From Variovorax sp. (lineage in GTDB: Bacteria > Pseudomonadota > Gammaproteobacteria > Burkholderiales > Burkholderiaceae_C): DNA of 47,245 nt. A model generated the notes under the pieces. It ran no database searches and was not told the DNA's origin. It saw only the letters and a list, made by a program, of their open reading frames with translations. How positions within the stretch are numbered: position 1 is the first letter of the stretch; each line of letters starts with the position of its first letter. Made by a program: the position numbers and the translations under genes. Below, piece after piece: positions 7,865 through 17,290 of this stretch. The stretch spans positions 1 to 47,245 of the forward strand of contig JAGIBP010000027.1 in assembly GCA_017744285.1 (NCBI GenBank), given 5' to 3'.

Positions 7865-9652
7865 TCATTTCATCCAGTGGGCCAGCTTGACGCCATCCTG
7901 CGCGAACAGGCGCCAGGTCGTCACGCCGGTGGGCAGCGCCACCGCCAGCCGCAGCAGCCGGCGGTCCCGCGCGACGAGCGCGGTGAACTTCTTCTGCGGG
8001 CCAAGGTAGAGCGCCAGGTCATCGAGCTTGGTGATCCGCCAGGCCTGCGCCGGGCGGTTCTTTGCCGCGGGCAGCTCGATGCCGAGCCATTCGTCGTTGG
8101 CCGAGAAGCCCGCCTGCTCGGCGGCGCCGCCGCGCAGCACGGCCTTGACCTGCACCGTCGCACCCGATTCGGCCACGCGCAGGCCGAGTTCCTGCGCGCG
8201 CTGCGCCGGGTCGTCGAGCGTGGCCACGCCATGGGCGCGCAGCAGCCCGGCCAGCGGCAGCTCATCCGTCGAATGCACCCAGCGGGCGATCTCGCTGGCG
8301 TACGAGCGGCCGCCGACAGCCTCGAGCGCGGCGGCGAAATCCGCCTCGTCGATCGGGCCGCCTTCGCTGCGGCTCCAGAGCTCGCGCATGACCTGGTCGA
8401 GCGTGCCCCGGCCCTCGGCGCGCAGCGTCAGGTCGAAGCACAGCGCGACCAGCGCGCCCTTGGTGTAGTAGCTCACCGTGGTGTTGGGGGTCTGCTCGTC
8501 CTGGCGGTAGTACTTGACCCAGGCATCGAAGCTGGCCTCGGCCACCGACTGCACCTGTCGTCCGGGCGTCTGCAGCACCTGGTTCACGGTCTTGTTGAGC
8601 AGCTTGAGGTAGGCCGCGTCGTCGATCAGCCCGGCGCGCCGCAGCAGCAGGTCGTCGTAGTAGCTCGTGAAGCCCTCGAACAGCCACAGCAGCTGCGTGT
8701 AGTTCTCTTGCGCGTAGTCGTAGCGCGCGAACTCGGCGGGTCGCAGGCGCTTCACGTTCCAGGTGTGGAAGTACTCGTGGCTGATGAGTCCGAGCAGCGT
8801 CGTGTAGCCGTCGGGCTGCTTGCGCGCGCCCTGCTGCGGCAGGTCGCGGCGGGTGCAGATCAGCGCGGTCGAATGGCGGTGCTCGAGGCCGCCGTAGCCG
8901 TCGTCCACCGCGTTGAGCATGAACACGTAGCGGTCGTGCGGCGGCTTGGGGCCGTGGCGCTTGCCGATCTTGTCGCCGTGCCAGAAGCGCATCTGCGTCT
9001 CGCAGATCGAACGTGCGTCCGCCAGCAGGCGCTCGCCGTCGAAGGAAGCCGGCGCCCCGGCGACCACGAAGCGGTGCGGCACGCCGCAGGCCTCGAATTC
9101 GCCGCTCCAGAACGGGCCCATCTCGACCGGGCTGTCGGCGAGTTCGTCGTAGCCCGAGGCGACGTAGCTGCCGAAGCCGTGGCGGTCCGTGCGCACCGGC
9201 TTCAGCGCCGTGGCGCAGGACCAGCGCGGCGCTTCCCTGGGGGCATGCGGCGCGAGCACCTCGATCGCATGCGGCGCGTCGGCGTGGCCCTCGACCCGCA
9301 GGCACAGGCTGGTCCCGTTGAAGAAGCCGCGGTCGTCGTCGAGCCAGGCGGTGCGCACCGAGTTGTCGTAGGCGCAAACCTCATAGCGCAGCGTGAGCGG
9401 CTTGCCGGGCGTGCACACGATGTCCCAGCTGCACTTGTCGATCTGCCGGGCCGCGAGCTTCTTGCGTCCCTGCGTGGCGCGCAGGTTCTGCAGGTTCTTC
9501 GAGAACTCGCGCACCAGGTAGCTGCCCGGTATCCAGACCGGCAGGCTCACGCGCTGCACGGCCGCGGGTTCGTCGACGGTGAGGGTGACACCGAACAGGT
9601 GCGCCCGGCGATCCGCGCACTCGACGCGGTAGTGGACGGCCGGCGCGGCCAT
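7865..9652 (-). CDS. M61-family peptidase (glycyl aminopeptidase type) with PDZ domain
   Basis: A 595-residue metallopeptidase. The zinc motif HEYFH is at residues 292-296, inside LISHEYFHTWNVKRLRP, and the third ligand Glu326 is in WLFEGFTSYYDDLLLRR. The N-terminal beta domain (VHYRVECADRRAHLFGV) and a C-terminal PDZ-like domain (about 470-560, GLRVAESGATVQVKAVLRGG) complete the family architecture. There is no convincing signal peptide, so it is probably cytoplasmic. Known M61 members are glycyl aminopeptidases with a chaperone-like PDZ; the substrate here is unknown. Its start codon overlaps the dsbC stop by one base (TGATG), so it is co-translated with dsbC. Confidence 0.93.
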   Translation of the reverse strand: MAAPAVHYRVECADRRAHLFGVTLTVDEPAAVQRVSLPVWIPGSYLVREFSKNLQNLRATQGRKKLAARQIDKCSWDIVCTPGKPLTLRYEVCAYDNSVRTAWLDDDRGFFNGTSLCLRVEGHADAPHAIEVLAPHAPREAPRWSCATALKPVRTDRHGFGSYVASGYDELADSPVEMGPFWSGEFEACGVPHRFVVAGAPASFDGERLLADARSICETQMRFWHGDKIGKRHGPKPPHDRYVFMLNAVDDGYGGLEHRHSTALICTRRDLPQQGARKQPDGYTTLLGLISHEYFHTWNVKRLRPAEFARYDYAQENYTQLLWLFEGFTSYYDDLLLRRAGLIDDAAYLKLLNKTVNQVLQTPGRQVQSVAEASFDAWVKYYRQDEQTPNTTVSYYTKGALVALCFDLTLRAEGRGTLDQVMRELWSRSEGGPIDEADFAAALEAVGGRSYASEIARWVHSTDELPLAGLLRAHGVATLDDPAQRAQELGLRVAESGATVQVKAVLRGGAAEQAGFSANDEWLGIELPAAKNRPAQAWRITKLDDLALYLGPQKKFTALVARDRRLLRLAVALPTGVTTWRLFAQDGVKLAHWMK

Positions 9653-10380
9653 CAGTTGAGCGATGCGAGTTGCTTTTCGACCTGCGCGGCCGGGATCGCA
9701 CCCGGCGCGCGCGTGCCGTCGCTGAAGATCAGCGTCGGCGTGCCGGTGATGTTGTGCTGCTGGCCGAACTCGCGGTTACGGGTCAGGGCGACGGTGTCGC
9801 ACTCGGCGGCATCGGGCGTGACGCCGCGCTGCATCCAGTCGTTCCAGGCCTTCGCCTTGTCCTTGGCGCACCAGATGTTGCGCGCCTTGACCACCGAATC
9901 GGGGCCCAGCACCGGATAGAGGAAGAGGTGGATCGTGACGTTGTCGACCTTGGTCATGTCGCGCTCGAACTGCTTGCAGTAGCCGCAGTTGGGATCGGCG
10001 AAGACCGCGAGCTGGCGCTTGCCGTTGCCGCGCACGATCTTGATGGCGTCCTTCGAGGGCAGCTTGTCGAAGGCGACCTCGCTGAGCTTCTCGACGCGCT
10101 CCTCGGTGAGGTTGCGCCGGGCCTTCACGTCGATCAGGTTGCCCTGCAGCAGGTAGTTGCCCTGCTCGTCGGTGTAGAAGATCTCGAAGTTGTTGATCCG
10201 CACCTCGTACAGCCCGGGGATCGGCGACTTGGTGACCTCGTCGATCTTGGCGAACTGCGGAATGCGTGCGGCCAGGTTCTTGCGGATTTCCGCCTCGCCC
10301 GCCGCGGCGCCCGGCGCGTGGCCGAGAGTCAGTGCGGCCAGGGCGGCGAGGAGAGGGCGTGCGAGTTTCTTCATTTTCAT
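9652..10380 (-). CDS. dsbC: Periplasmic disulfide isomerase DsbC
   Basis: A thiol-disulfide isomerase of about 242 residues. A signal peptide (MKMKKLARPLLAALAALTLG, then a cleavable APGAAAG region) precedes the N-terminal dimerisation domain and a thioredoxin fold with the active site CGYC (residues 132-135, in FADPNCGYCKQF) and the cis-proline segment GTPTLIF. A second cysteine pair (IWCAKDK and AAECDT) matches the structural disulfide of DsbC. I chose ATG 10380, which has AGGGAA about 9 bases upstream; ATG 10401 overlaps the ubiH-type stop as ATGA and would add seven residues. The hydroxylase gene is directly upstream and the M61 peptidase directly downstream, so the three are probably one transcript. 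Confidence 0.94.
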   Translation of the reverse strand: MKMKKLARPLLAALAALTLGHAPGAAAGEAEIRKNLAARIPQFAKIDEVTKSPIPGLYEVRINNFEIFYTDEQGNYLLQGNLIDVKARRNLTEERVEKLSEVAFDKLPSKDAIKIVRGNGKRQLAVFADPNCGYCKQFERDMTKVDNVTIHLFLYPVLGPDSVVKARNIWCAKDKAKAWNDWMQRGVTPDAAECDTVALTRNREFGQQHNITGTPTLIFSDGTRAPGAIPAAQVEKQLASLN

Positions 10381-10397
10381 GATGGTGTTCCCTGCGT

Positions 10398-11540
10398 TCA
10401 TTGCAGGCCCATGGCCTGTCGGGCGATCCAGTTCTTGACGAGTCGTGTGCGGTCGAAGCCGCGCATGCCCCAGTTCCGCAGCGCCGGCAACGGGTCGATG
10501 CTGTGCGCGAAGAGCTGCTGCAGGCCGTCGGTCGCCAGGCTCATCGACAACACATCGGTGCGGCGGGCGCGTTCGTAGCGGCGCAGCAGGCGCGGGTCGC
10601 CGACGCTGCGCCAGTAGTCGCGGGTCTTGATGATCTCAGCGAGCGCGGCGACGTCGGCGAGGCCGAGGTTCAGGCCCTGCCCGGCGAGCGGATGCACGGT
10701 GTGGGCGGCATCGCCCGCGAGAGCCCAGGCGGCGCCGTTGTCGAAGCGGCCGGTCCAGCGGTCGGCGATGGCGCGTTGCAGCGGCCAGGCGGCACGCTCG
10801 CTCGTGAGCTTGAGGGCGCCGAGCGCATCGTGCGTGGCTTCGCGCAGCCCGGCGCAGAACTCGTCGGCGCCCTGCGAAAGCAGCGCGGGCGCGCGGAGCT
10901 GGTCGACGGACCACACCAGCGCCAGCGAACGATCGAGCGCGTGCGCATCGGCCGGCCGGTCCGCGTCGGACAGCGGCAAGAGCGCCAGCACCTCGCCCTT
11001 GTCGCTGAACCACTGCCGCGCGGTGCCGTCGTGCGGGCGTTCGGCCTCGAGCCGCGCCGCGATCGCGTGCTGGGGGTAGCGGGTGACGTCGTGGCCGATG
11101 CCGAGCATTTCGCGGGTGGCGCTCATGCGTCCTTCGCAGATGACCGTGAGCGGCGCCTCGACCGGCGCCCCCACCACCTCGACGCGGGGCTGGAAGCGCA
11201 CCGCGTCGGCGAGTTGCCGTTCGAGCGCGGGGACGTCGACGATCCAGGCCAGCGCCTCGACCTTCTGGCGGGCGGCGCTGAACTGCACGCGGCCGCCTTC
11301 GTCGCCGTAGACGAGCATCTCGCGCACCGGCGTCGCATGGGCGGCGTCCGGCCATGCGCGCAGCGATTCGAGCAGGTTCCTGGACGCGGTGTTGAGCGCG
11401 TAGGCGCGCACGTCTTCGGCGGCGGGCGGCGTGTCCGGTGCGACCAGCGCCACGCGCACGCGCTCGCGCGCCAGCAGCAATGCCAGGGTGCGCCCGACGA
11501 TGCCGGCGCCGCGAATGCAAACCTCGGGGGGGAGAGCCAT
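10398..11540 (-). CDS. UbiH/VisC-family FAD-dependent hydroxylase
   Basis: A 380-residue flavoprotein monooxygenase of the UbiH/UbiF/VisC family, which hydroxylates the aromatic ring of ubiquinone precursors at the inner membrane face. The N-terminal dinucleotide motif is VCIRGAGIVGRTLALLLA and the second FAD motif is GDAAHTVHPLAGQGLNLGLA, the family hallmark. Which ring position it serves cannot be told. The frame is open to 11645, but that would run into the divergent MOSC gene; ATG 11540 opens directly on the FAD fold. A perfect -10-like TACAAT (plus 11546-11551) ends five bases before this ATG, with no Shine-Dalgarno, so the transcript may be leaderless. Confidence 0.9.
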   Translation of the reverse strand: MALPPEVCIRGAGIVGRTLALLLARERVRVALVAPDTPPAAEDVRAYALNTASRNLLESLRAWPDAAHATPVREMLVYGDEGGRVQFSAARQKVEALAWIVDVPALERQLADAVRFQPRVEVVGAPVEAPLTVICEGRMSATREMLGIGHDVTRYPQHAIAARLEAERPHDGTARQWFSDKGEVLALLPLSDADRPADAHALDRSLALVWSVDQLRAPALLSQGADEFCAGLREATHDALGALKLTSERAAWPLQRAIADRWTGRFDNGAAWALAGDAAHTVHPLAGQGLNLGLADVAALAEIIKTRDYWRSVGDPRLLRRYERARRTDVLSMSLATDGLQQLFAHSIDPLPALRNWGMRGFDRTRLVKNWIARQAMGLQ

Positions 11541-11601
11541 GCGGCATTGTAGGAGGCGCCTCCGGCCGGGGCGGCATGCAGGAGAATCGTCTTCCCTGAA
11601 C

Positions 11602-12495
11602 ATGGATGAACCCGTGAAATCTTCCGACTTCGACCTCCAGGCCACGATCGCGCGCCTGTTCGTCTACCCCGTCAAATCGTGCGCCGGCGTCGAGGTGTCG
11701 GAGGCGCTGCTGATCGAGAGCGGCCTCGAGTTCGACCGTGCGTGGATGGTCGTCGACGAGGCGGGCGAGTTCGTCAGCCAGCGCGAGCTGCCGCGCATGG
11801 CGCTCATCCGTCCGCAGCTCAAGCACGCGGAGATGGTGCTTCGCGCGCCGGGCATGCTGGCGCTTCATATCGCCTTCGACCGCGTCGAGGGGCCGGCGCG
11901 CGTGCGGGTGTGGAACGACGAAGTGGCCGCCTACGACATGGGCGACCTCGCGGCGCAGTGGTTCAGCGACTTTCTCTCCGAACCCGGCGCGCCGAGGAAG
12001 CTGCGCATGGTGCGTTTCGATCCGGAGGTGCGCCGGCTCTCGAGCCTGAAATGGACGGGGGGCGTGGAAGCGCTCAACCAGTTCGCCGACGGCTATCCGG
12101 TGCTGGTCGCGAGCGAGGCGTCGATGGCCGAACTCAACGCGCGCCTCGCGGCGGGCGGCCACGAGGCGGTGGGCATCGAGCGTTTCCGCCCCAACGTGGT
12201 TCTGGCGGGCGTCCAGGCGCATGACGAGGACCGCGTCGACATGCTGCACATCGCCACCGGGGAGGGCGAAGCGCGCCTGAAGCCGGTCAAGCCGTGCGCG
12301 CGCTGCCCGATTCCCGACGTCGATCCCGCCACCGGCACGCGCAGTCCCGAGGTTGGCGACACACTGCGCACCTACCGCGCCGATCCGCGCGTGGACGGTG
12401 CGATCACCTTCGGCATGAACGCCATCGTGCTCGCGGGCGTGGACCATGCCCTGCGGGTCGGCCAGCCGGTCGGCGCCAACCTGCGATTCGAGTGA
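11602..12495 (+). CDS. MOSC-domain protein (YcbX-like)
   Basis: A 297-residue protein with an N-terminal MOSC beta-barrel domain (IARLFVYPVKSCAGVEVSEA, about residues 12-31) and the C-terminal MOSC domain with the conserved cysteine segment KPVKPCARCPIPDVDPATG. Family members such as YcbX and the eukaryotic mARC proteins bind molybdenum cofactor through this cysteine and reduce N-hydroxylated compounds, with a redox partner. No 2Fe-2S ferredoxin domain is fused here, so the partner must be separate. Start 11602 is chosen because it avoids overlap with the divergent hydroxylase promoter; GTG 11614 is an alternative. The gap 11541-11601 holds both promoters. Confidence 0.88.
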   Translation: MDEPVKSSDFDLQATIARLFVYPVKSCAGVEVSEALLIESGLEFDRAWMVVDEAGEFVSQRELPRMALIRPQLKHAEMVLRAPGMLALHIAFDRVEGPARVRVWNDEVAAYDMGDLAAQWFSDFLSEPGAPRKLRMVRFDPEVRRLSSLKWTGGVEALNQFADGYPVLVASEASMAELNARLAAGGHEAVGIERFRPNVVLAGVQAHDEDRVDMLHIATGEGEARLKPVKPCARCPIPDVDPATGTRSPEVGDTLRTYRADPRVDGAITFGMNAIVLAGVDHALRVGQPVGANLRFE

Positions 12496-12521
12496 ATCCG
12501 GCGGCGGCAGGGGCCGGCGCC

Positions 12522-12527
12522 TAAAAT
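12522..12527 (+). promoter_or_regulatory. -10-like element upstream of ychF
   Basis: TAAAAT in an otherwise very GC-rich gap, 37 bp before the ychF start. There is no recognisable -35 box at 17 bp. Confidence 0.4.
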
Positions 12528-12564
12528 CGCGGGTTCCCCCAAAGATTTCTGAAAGCATTCCGCC

Positions 12565-13656
12565 ATGAGCCTCCAGTGCGGCATCGTCGGCCTGCCCAAT
12601 GTCGGCAAGTCCACCCTCTTCAATGCCCTGACCAAGGCGGGCATCGCGGCCGAGAACTATCCCTTCTGCACCATCGAGCCCAACGTCGGCGTGGTCGAGG
12701 TGCCGGACCCGCGCCTCGCGCAGCTCGCCGAGATCGTCAAGCCCGAGCGCGTCGTCCCGGCGATCGTCGAGTTCGTCGACATCGCGGGCCTGGTGGCCGG
12801 CGCGAGCAAGGGCGAGGGCCTGGGCAACCAGTTCCTCGCGCACATCCGCGAGACCGACGCGATCGTCAACGTGGTGCGCTGCTTCGAGGACGAGAACGTG
12901 GTCCACGTCGCCGGTCGGGTCGATCCGATCTCCGACATCGAGGTGATCCAGACCGAGCTGTGCCTGGCCGACCTGTCGACGGTCGAGAAGGCGCTCGCGC
13001 GCCACACCAAGACCGCGCGCTCGGGCGACAAGGATGCGATCAAGCTGGTCGCCCTCCTCGAGAAATGCCAGGCCGCGCTCAACGAGAACAAGCCGGTGCG
13101 CTCGGTCGAGTTCAGCAAGGAAGACCGCCCGCTGATCAAGCAGTTCTCGCTCATCACCGCGAAGCCCGCGATGTTCGTCGGCAACGTGGCCGAGGACGGT
13201 TTCGAGAACAACCCCTTCCTCGACCGCCTGCGCGAGTACGCCGCAGCGCAGAACGCGCCGGTCGTGGCGATCTGCGCCAAGATCGAAGCCGAACTCGCGG
13301 ACATGGATGACGAGGACCGCCAGATGTTCCTCGCCGAGATCGGCCAGGAAGAGCCGGGCCTGAACCGCCTGATCCGCGCCGCCTACTCGCTCTTGGGCCT
13401 GCAGACCTACTTCACCGCCGGCGTGAAGGAAGTGCGCGCCTGGACCATCCACGTCGGCGATACCGGCCCCCAGGCCGCGGGCGTGATCCACACCGATTTC
13501 GAGAAGGGCTACATCCGGGCGCAGACGATCGGCTTCGACGACTTCGTCGCCTACAAGGGCGAGCAGGGCGCGAAGGACGCCGGCAAGATGCGCGCGGAAG
13601 GCAAGGAATACGTCGTCAAGGATGGCGACGTCATGAACTTCCTCTTCAGCTCCTGA
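12565..13656 (+). CDS. ychF: Redox-regulated/ribosome-binding ATPase YchF
   Basis: A 363-residue Obg-family P-loop protein. The G1 motif [18 protein letters not shown] begins at residue 9, switch regions FCTIEPNVG and [20 protein letters not shown] follow, and the G4 position carries a non-canonical sequence, as expected for YchF, which prefers ATP. The C-terminal TGS domain starts near residue 278 ([20 protein letters not shown]) and ends with [17 protein letters not shown]. YchF binds the ribosome and is linked to oxidative-stress and translation control. Length and motifs are fully normal. It converges with the DedA-like gene, 18 bp apart. Confidence 0.97.
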   Translation: MSLQCGIVGLPNVGKSTLFNALTKAGIAAENYPFCTIEPNVGVVEVPDPRLAQLAEIVKPERVVPAIVEFVDIAGLVAGASKGEGLGNQFLAHIRETDAIVNVVRCFEDENVVHVAGRVDPISDIEVIQTELCLADLSTVEKALARHTKTARSGDKDAIKLVALLEKCQAALNENKPVRSVEFSKEDRPLIKQFSLITAKPAMFVGNVAEDGFENNPFLDRLREYAAAQNAPVVAICAKIEAELADMDDEDRQMFLAEIGQEEPGLNRLIRAAYSLLGLQTYFTAGVKEVRAWTIHVGDTGPQAAGVIHTDFEKGYIRAQTIGFDDFVAYKGEQGAKDAGKMRAEGKEYVVKDGDVMNFLFSS

Positions 13657-13674
13657 CGCGGGCCCTTCGCGGCC

Positions 13675-14145
13675 TCAGTTCGGCCAGATGTAGAGCAGCG
13701 CCACCGTCATCGCGATGTAGCGCAGGAACTTGCCGATGGCCATGTAGGCCACGCAGGGCCAGAAGGGCAGCTTCAGCCACCCGGCGACCGCGCACAGCGG
13801 ATCGCCGACGATCGGCAGCCAGCTCAGGAGGCAGGCCTTCGGCCCCAGGCGTTCGAGCCAGCCCAGCACGCGCAGATGCGTTTTCGAGTGCGAGTACTTG
13901 TCTGCGACCTTGTGTGCGCCATAGCCGAGCCACCAGTCCACGGCGCCGCCGAGCGTGTTGCCGCACGTGGCCACCAGGATGGCGGGCCAGAACAGGTCCG
14001 GATTGAGCTTCAAGAGCCCGAACAGCGCGGGCTCCGAGCCCACCGGGATCAGCGTTGCCGACACGAAGGCGGCGATGAAGAGCGTGCTCAGGCCGTACTG
14101 CGGCAGCGCGATGAGCGCGAGGAGAGAGTCGAGCCAGGCTTGCAT
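13675..14145 (-). CDS. YqaA/DedA-like small membrane protein
   Basis: A 156-residue inner-membrane protein of the YqaA branch of the DedA/SNARE-associated (VTT) superfamily. Features are FVSATLIPVGSEPALFG, the glycine-rich ATCGNTLGGAVDWWLGYG and the C-terminal AGWLKLPFWPCVAYMAIGK. Related proteins act as lipid or ion transporters needed for envelope integrity; the exact role here is unknown. The frame is open further upstream, but ATG 14145 starts immediately before the first membrane segment. A -10-like TATACT (plus 14155-14160) lies nine bases before this ATG without a Shine-Dalgarno, another leaderless candidate. It diverges from dusB. Confidence 0.88.
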   Translation of the reverse strand: MQAWLDSLLALIALPQYGLSTLFIAAFVSATLIPVGSEPALFGLLKLNPDLFWPAILVATCGNTLGGAVDWWLGYGAHKVADKYSHSKTHLRVLGWLERLGPKACLLSWLPIVGDPLCAVAGWLKLPFWPCVAYMAIGKFLRYIAMTVALLYIWPN

Positions 14146-14276
14146 GAGCGCCGGAGTATAGAAAGGCCCCCGCGCGATCGCGTGTAGGTGCAAGTATGGA
14201 TACCGAGTGTCGCGCGGTTGCCGTGAGCATGGCCGGGCACGTGCAAATCGTTTCAGCCGGCGCATTTCCGCGCCGC

Positions 14277-14282
14277 TACAAT
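14277..14282 (+). promoter_or_regulatory. -10-like element upstream of dusB-fis-purH
   Basis: TACAAT, 45 bp before the dusB start. A TTTCAG at 14251-14256 is the only -35-like sequence and its 20-bp spacing is too long to trust. Confidence 0.45.
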
Positions 14283-14327
14283 CGTGCCTCATTTTTCAGC
14301 AGCGCGGCGCGCGCCCCTCTCCCTCCC

Positions 14328-15377
14328 ATGACCCTGCACATCGGCAACATCGCGCTGGACAACGGCCTGTTCGTCGCGCCCATGGCGGGTGTCACGGACC
14401 GCCCGTTTCGCATGCTGTGCCGCGAGCTCGGCGCGGGCTATGCGGTCAGCGAGATGGTCACCTCGCGCAAGGAGCTGTGGGGCAGCCTGAAGACCTCGCG
14501 CCGCGCCAACCACGAAGGCGAGCCGGGCCCCATTTCGGTGCAGATCGCAGGCACCGATGCCGACATGATGTCCGAGGCCGCGCAATACAACATCGATCGC
14601 GGCGCGCAGGTCATCGACATCAACATGGGCTGCCCGGCCAAGAAGGTCTGCAACAAGTGGGCCGGTTCCGCGTTGATGCGCGACGAGCCGCTCGCGCTCG
14701 AGATCGTGGAGGCGGTGGTCCGGTCCGCTGCACCGCACAACGTGCCTGTCACGCTGAAGATGCGCACCGGCTGGAGCGAAGACCACCGCAACGCCGTCAC
14801 GCTGGCGCGACGCTTCGAGCAGGCCGGCGTGCAAATGCTGACCGTGCACGGGCGCACCCGCGAGCAGGGCTACAAGGGCCACGCTGAATACGACACCATC
14901 GCGGCGGTCAAGGCCGCGGTGCGAATTCCGGTTGTCGCCAATGGCGACATCACTTCACCAGAGAAAGCGCGCGAGGTCCTGGCGCTGACCGGCGCCGATG
15001 CCCTCATGATCGGCCGTGCCGCCCAGGGCCGGCCCTGGATCTTTCGAGAGATCGCACACTTCCTCGACACCGGTACGCATCTGGCCCCGCCGCTGGTGGC
15101 CGAAGTGCGTCGCCTCATGCTCGACCACCTGAAGGAGCACTACGCCCTCTACGGCGAATACAGCGGCGTGCGAACCGCGCGCAAGCACATCGGCTGGTAT
15201 GTGCGCGCGCTCCCCGGCGGCGAGGCGTTCCGCATGGCGATGAACGCGATCGAGGACTGCGACGCGCAGTGGCATGCGGTCGCGGCATTCTTCGACGGGC
15301 TCGCGCAGCAGATGGATCGCATTCCCTTCGCCGCCCTGGAACAGGTGGACGAGCAGACGGCCGACGCACTGGCGTAA
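14328..15377 (+). CDS. dusB: tRNA-dihydrouridine synthase DusB
   Basis: A 349-residue FMN enzyme that reduces uridine to dihydrouridine in tRNA. The FMN-binding opening is LFVAPMAGVTDRPFRML, the catalytic cysteine is in NMGCPAKKVCNKWAGSALM, the substrate segment is LKMRTGW and the phosphate-binding part is VVANGDITSPEKA, then ALMIGRAAQGRPWIF. ATG 14328 gives the family-typical N-terminus MTLHIGNIALDN; the upstream extension to 14196 is out of family. It is followed 36 bp later by fis and then purH, the usual dusB-fis arrangement of proteobacteria. Confidence 0.96.
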   Translation: MTLHIGNIALDNGLFVAPMAGVTDRPFRMLCRELGAGYAVSEMVTSRKELWGSLKTSRRANHEGEPGPISVQIAGTDADMMSEAAQYNIDRGAQVIDINMGCPAKKVCNKWAGSALMRDEPLALEIVEAVVRSAAPHNVPVTLKMRTGWSEDHRNAVTLARRFEQAGVQMLTVHGRTREQGYKGHAEYDTIAAVKAAVRIPVVANGDITSPEKAREVLALTGADALMIGRAAQGRPWIFREIAHFLDTGTHLAPPLVAEVRRLMLDHLKEHYALYGEYSGVRTARKHIGWYVRALPGGEAFRMAMNAIEDCDAQWHAVAAFFDGLAQQMDRIPFAALEQVDEQTADALA

Positions 15378-15413
15378 GAAGATCAGAACGCGAGGAGAAG
15401 AAGAGAAAAAGCC

Positions 15414-15650
15414 ATGAGCAAGAAACACATCGAAGACTGCGTACGCAGCAGCCTGGACAGCTATTTCCGAGATCTGAGAGGGACCGAACCCGATGGCATG
15501 TACGACATGCTGGTCCGCGTGGTCGAAAAACCGCTGCTCGACGTCGTCATGACGCGCGCCGAGGGCAACCAATCCAAGGCCGCGCAATGGCTCGGCCTGA
15601 ACCGCAACACCCTGCGCAAGAAGCTGGTCGAACATAAGTTGTTGAAGTAA
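15414..15650 (+). CDS. fis: Nucleoid protein Fis
   Basis: A 78-residue Fis-family DNA-bending protein. The C-terminal helix-turn-helix is near-canonical: TRAEGNQSKAAQWLGLNRNT followed by LRKKLVEHKLLK. The N-terminal activation arm is shorter than in E. coli (98 residues), as in many betaproteobacteria. A purine-rich ribosome binding region (GAGGAGAAGAAGAG) precedes the ATG. It lies between dusB and purH, 6 bp from the latter, so all three are one operon, and growth-phase control of purine synthesis is plausible but unproven. Confidence 0.95.
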   Translation: MSKKHIEDCVRSSLDSYFRDLRGTEPDGMYDMLVRVVEKPLLDVVMTRAEGNQSKAAQWLGLNRNTLRKKLVEHKLLK

Positions 15651-15656
15651 ATCCTC

Positions 15657-17249
15657 ATGAATGCACTGATATCCGTATCCGACAAGACCGGCGTCCTCGA
15701 GTTCGCCCAGGCGCTGCATGCGCTGGGCGTCAAGCTGCTGTCGACCGGCGGCACCGCCAAGCTGCTGGCCGATGCCGGTCTGCCGGTCACCGAAGTGGCC
15801 GAGCTCACCGGCTTCCCCGAGATGCTCGACGGCCGCGTGAAGACGCTGCACCCGAAGGTGCATGGCGGCCTGCTGGCGCGCCGCGACCTGCCGGCGCACA
15901 TGGCGGCGCTCAAGGAGCACGGCATCGACACCATCGACCTGCTGGTGGTGAACCTCTATCCCTTCGAGGCCACGGTTGCCAAGGCGGGCTGCACGCTCGA
16001 AGACGCGATCGAGAACATCGACATCGGCGGCCCGGCGATGGTGCGCAGCGCGGCCAAGAACTGGAAGGACGTCGGCGTGCTGACCGATGCTTCGCAGTAC
16101 CCGGTGGCACTCGCCGAGCTCAAGGCGAACGGAAAACTCAGCGACAAGACCAAGTTCGCCTTCTCGGTGGCGGCATTCAATCGCATCGCCGACTACGACG
16201 GCGCGATCAGCGACTACCTCTCGGCCATCGACTTCGACGCCAGCATAGGACAGCCGGCGCCGAAGCGCACGCTGTTCCCGGCGCAGAGCAATGGCCGCTT
16301 CGTCAAGCTGCAGGACCTGCGCTACGGCGAGAACCCGCACCAGCAGGCCGCGTTCTACCGCGACCTGTACCCGGCGCCCGGCTCGCTCGTCACGGCGAAG
16401 CAACTGCAGGGCAAGGAGCTCAGCTACAACAACATCGCCGACGCCGACGCGGCCTGGGAATGCGTGAAGAGCTTCGATGCGCCGGCGTGCGTGATCGTGA
16501 AGCACGCCAACCCCTGCGGCGTCGCCGTGGGCAAGGACGCGCACGAGGCCTACGGCAAGGCCTTCAAGACCGACCCGACCTCGGCCTGCGGCGGCATCAT
16601 CGCCTTCAACCGCCCGATGGACCGCGCCGCCGCCGAGGCGGTCAGCAAGCAGTTCGTCGAGGTGCTGATGGCGCCCGGTTATTCGCCCGAGGCGCTCGAG
16701 GTCTTCAAGAGCAAGGTCAATGTGCGCATCCTCGAGATCGCGCTGCCGCCGGGCGGCAAGACCGATTGGGACAACGGCCGCAACGCGGTCGACGTCAAGC
16801 GCATCGGCTCGGGCCTCTTGATGCAGACGGCCGACAACCGCGAGCTGTCGATCGACGAGCTCAAGGTCGTGAGCAAGAAGCAGCCCACGCCGCAGCAGCT
16901 GCAGGACCTGCTCTTTGCCTGGAAGGTCGCGAAGTACGTCAAGAGCAATGCGATCGTCTTCTGCGCCGACGGCATGACGATGGGCGTCGGCGCGGGCCAG
17001 ATGAGCCGCCTCGATTCGGCGCGCATCGCGAGCATCAAGGCGCAGCACGCGGGCCTCACGCTCGCGGGCACCGCCGTGGCGAGCGATGCGTTCTTCCCGT
17101 TCCGCGACGGGCTCGACGTGGTGGTCGATGCGGGCGCCACCTGCGTGATCCAGCCGGGCGGCTCGATGCGCGACCAGGAGGTCATCGATGCCGCGGACGA
17201 GCGCGGCGTCGTGATGGTGTTCTCCGGCGTTCGGCACTTCCGGCACTGA
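15657..17249 (+). CDS. purH: Bifunctional AICAR formyltransferase/IMP cyclohydrolase PurH
   Basis: A 530-residue enzyme for the last two steps of IMP synthesis. The N-terminal cyclohydrolase (MGS-like) domain has [34 protein letters not shown] and [12 protein letters not shown]. The C-terminal formyltransferase has [28 protein letters not shown] with the catalytic lysine and histidine, and the end [15 protein letters not shown]. Normal length. It is preceded by fis at 6 bp and converges with the small exported-protein gene. In related genomes ruvC often follows purH; here it does not. Confidence 0.97.
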   Translation: MNALISVSDKTGVLEFAQALHALGVKLLSTGGTAKLLADAGLPVTEVAELTGFPEMLDGRVKTLHPKVHGGLLARRDLPAHMAALKEHGIDTIDLLVVNLYPFEATVAKAGCTLEDAIENIDIGGPAMVRSAAKNWKDVGVLTDASQYPVALAELKANGKLSDKTKFAFSVAAFNRIADYDGAISDYLSAIDFDASIGQPAPKRTLFPAQSNGRFVKLQDLRYGENPHQQAAFYRDLYPAPGSLVTAKQLQGKELSYNNIADADAAWECVKSFDAPACVIVKHANPCGVAVGKDAHEAYGKAFKTDPTSACGGIIAFNRPMDRAAAEAVSKQFVEVLMAPGYSPEALEVFKSKVNVRILEIALPPGGKTDWDNGRNAVDVKRIGSGLLMQTADNRELSIDELKVVSKKQPTPQQLQDLLFAWKVAKYVKSNAIVFCADGMTMGVGAGQMSRLDSARIASIKAQHAGLTLAGTAVASDAFFPFRDGLDVVVDAGATCVIQPGGSMRDQEVIDAADERGVVMVFSGVRHFRH

Positions 17250-17257
17250 TCGGCGGC

Positions 17258-17290
17258 GGCAGCGGGCCGCCGGGCTCAGCGGCCGCTGCC
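17258..17290. terminator. Strong hairpin between convergent purH and the exported-protein gene
   Basis: GGCAGCGGGCCGC (17258-17270) pairs with GCGGCCGCTGCC (17279-17290) over 12 bp with one bulged G and an 8-nt loop. It overlaps the stop codon of the minus-strand gene. There is no T run on either side, so it may be a non-classical terminator or RNA 3'-end stabiliser. Confidence 0.4.
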
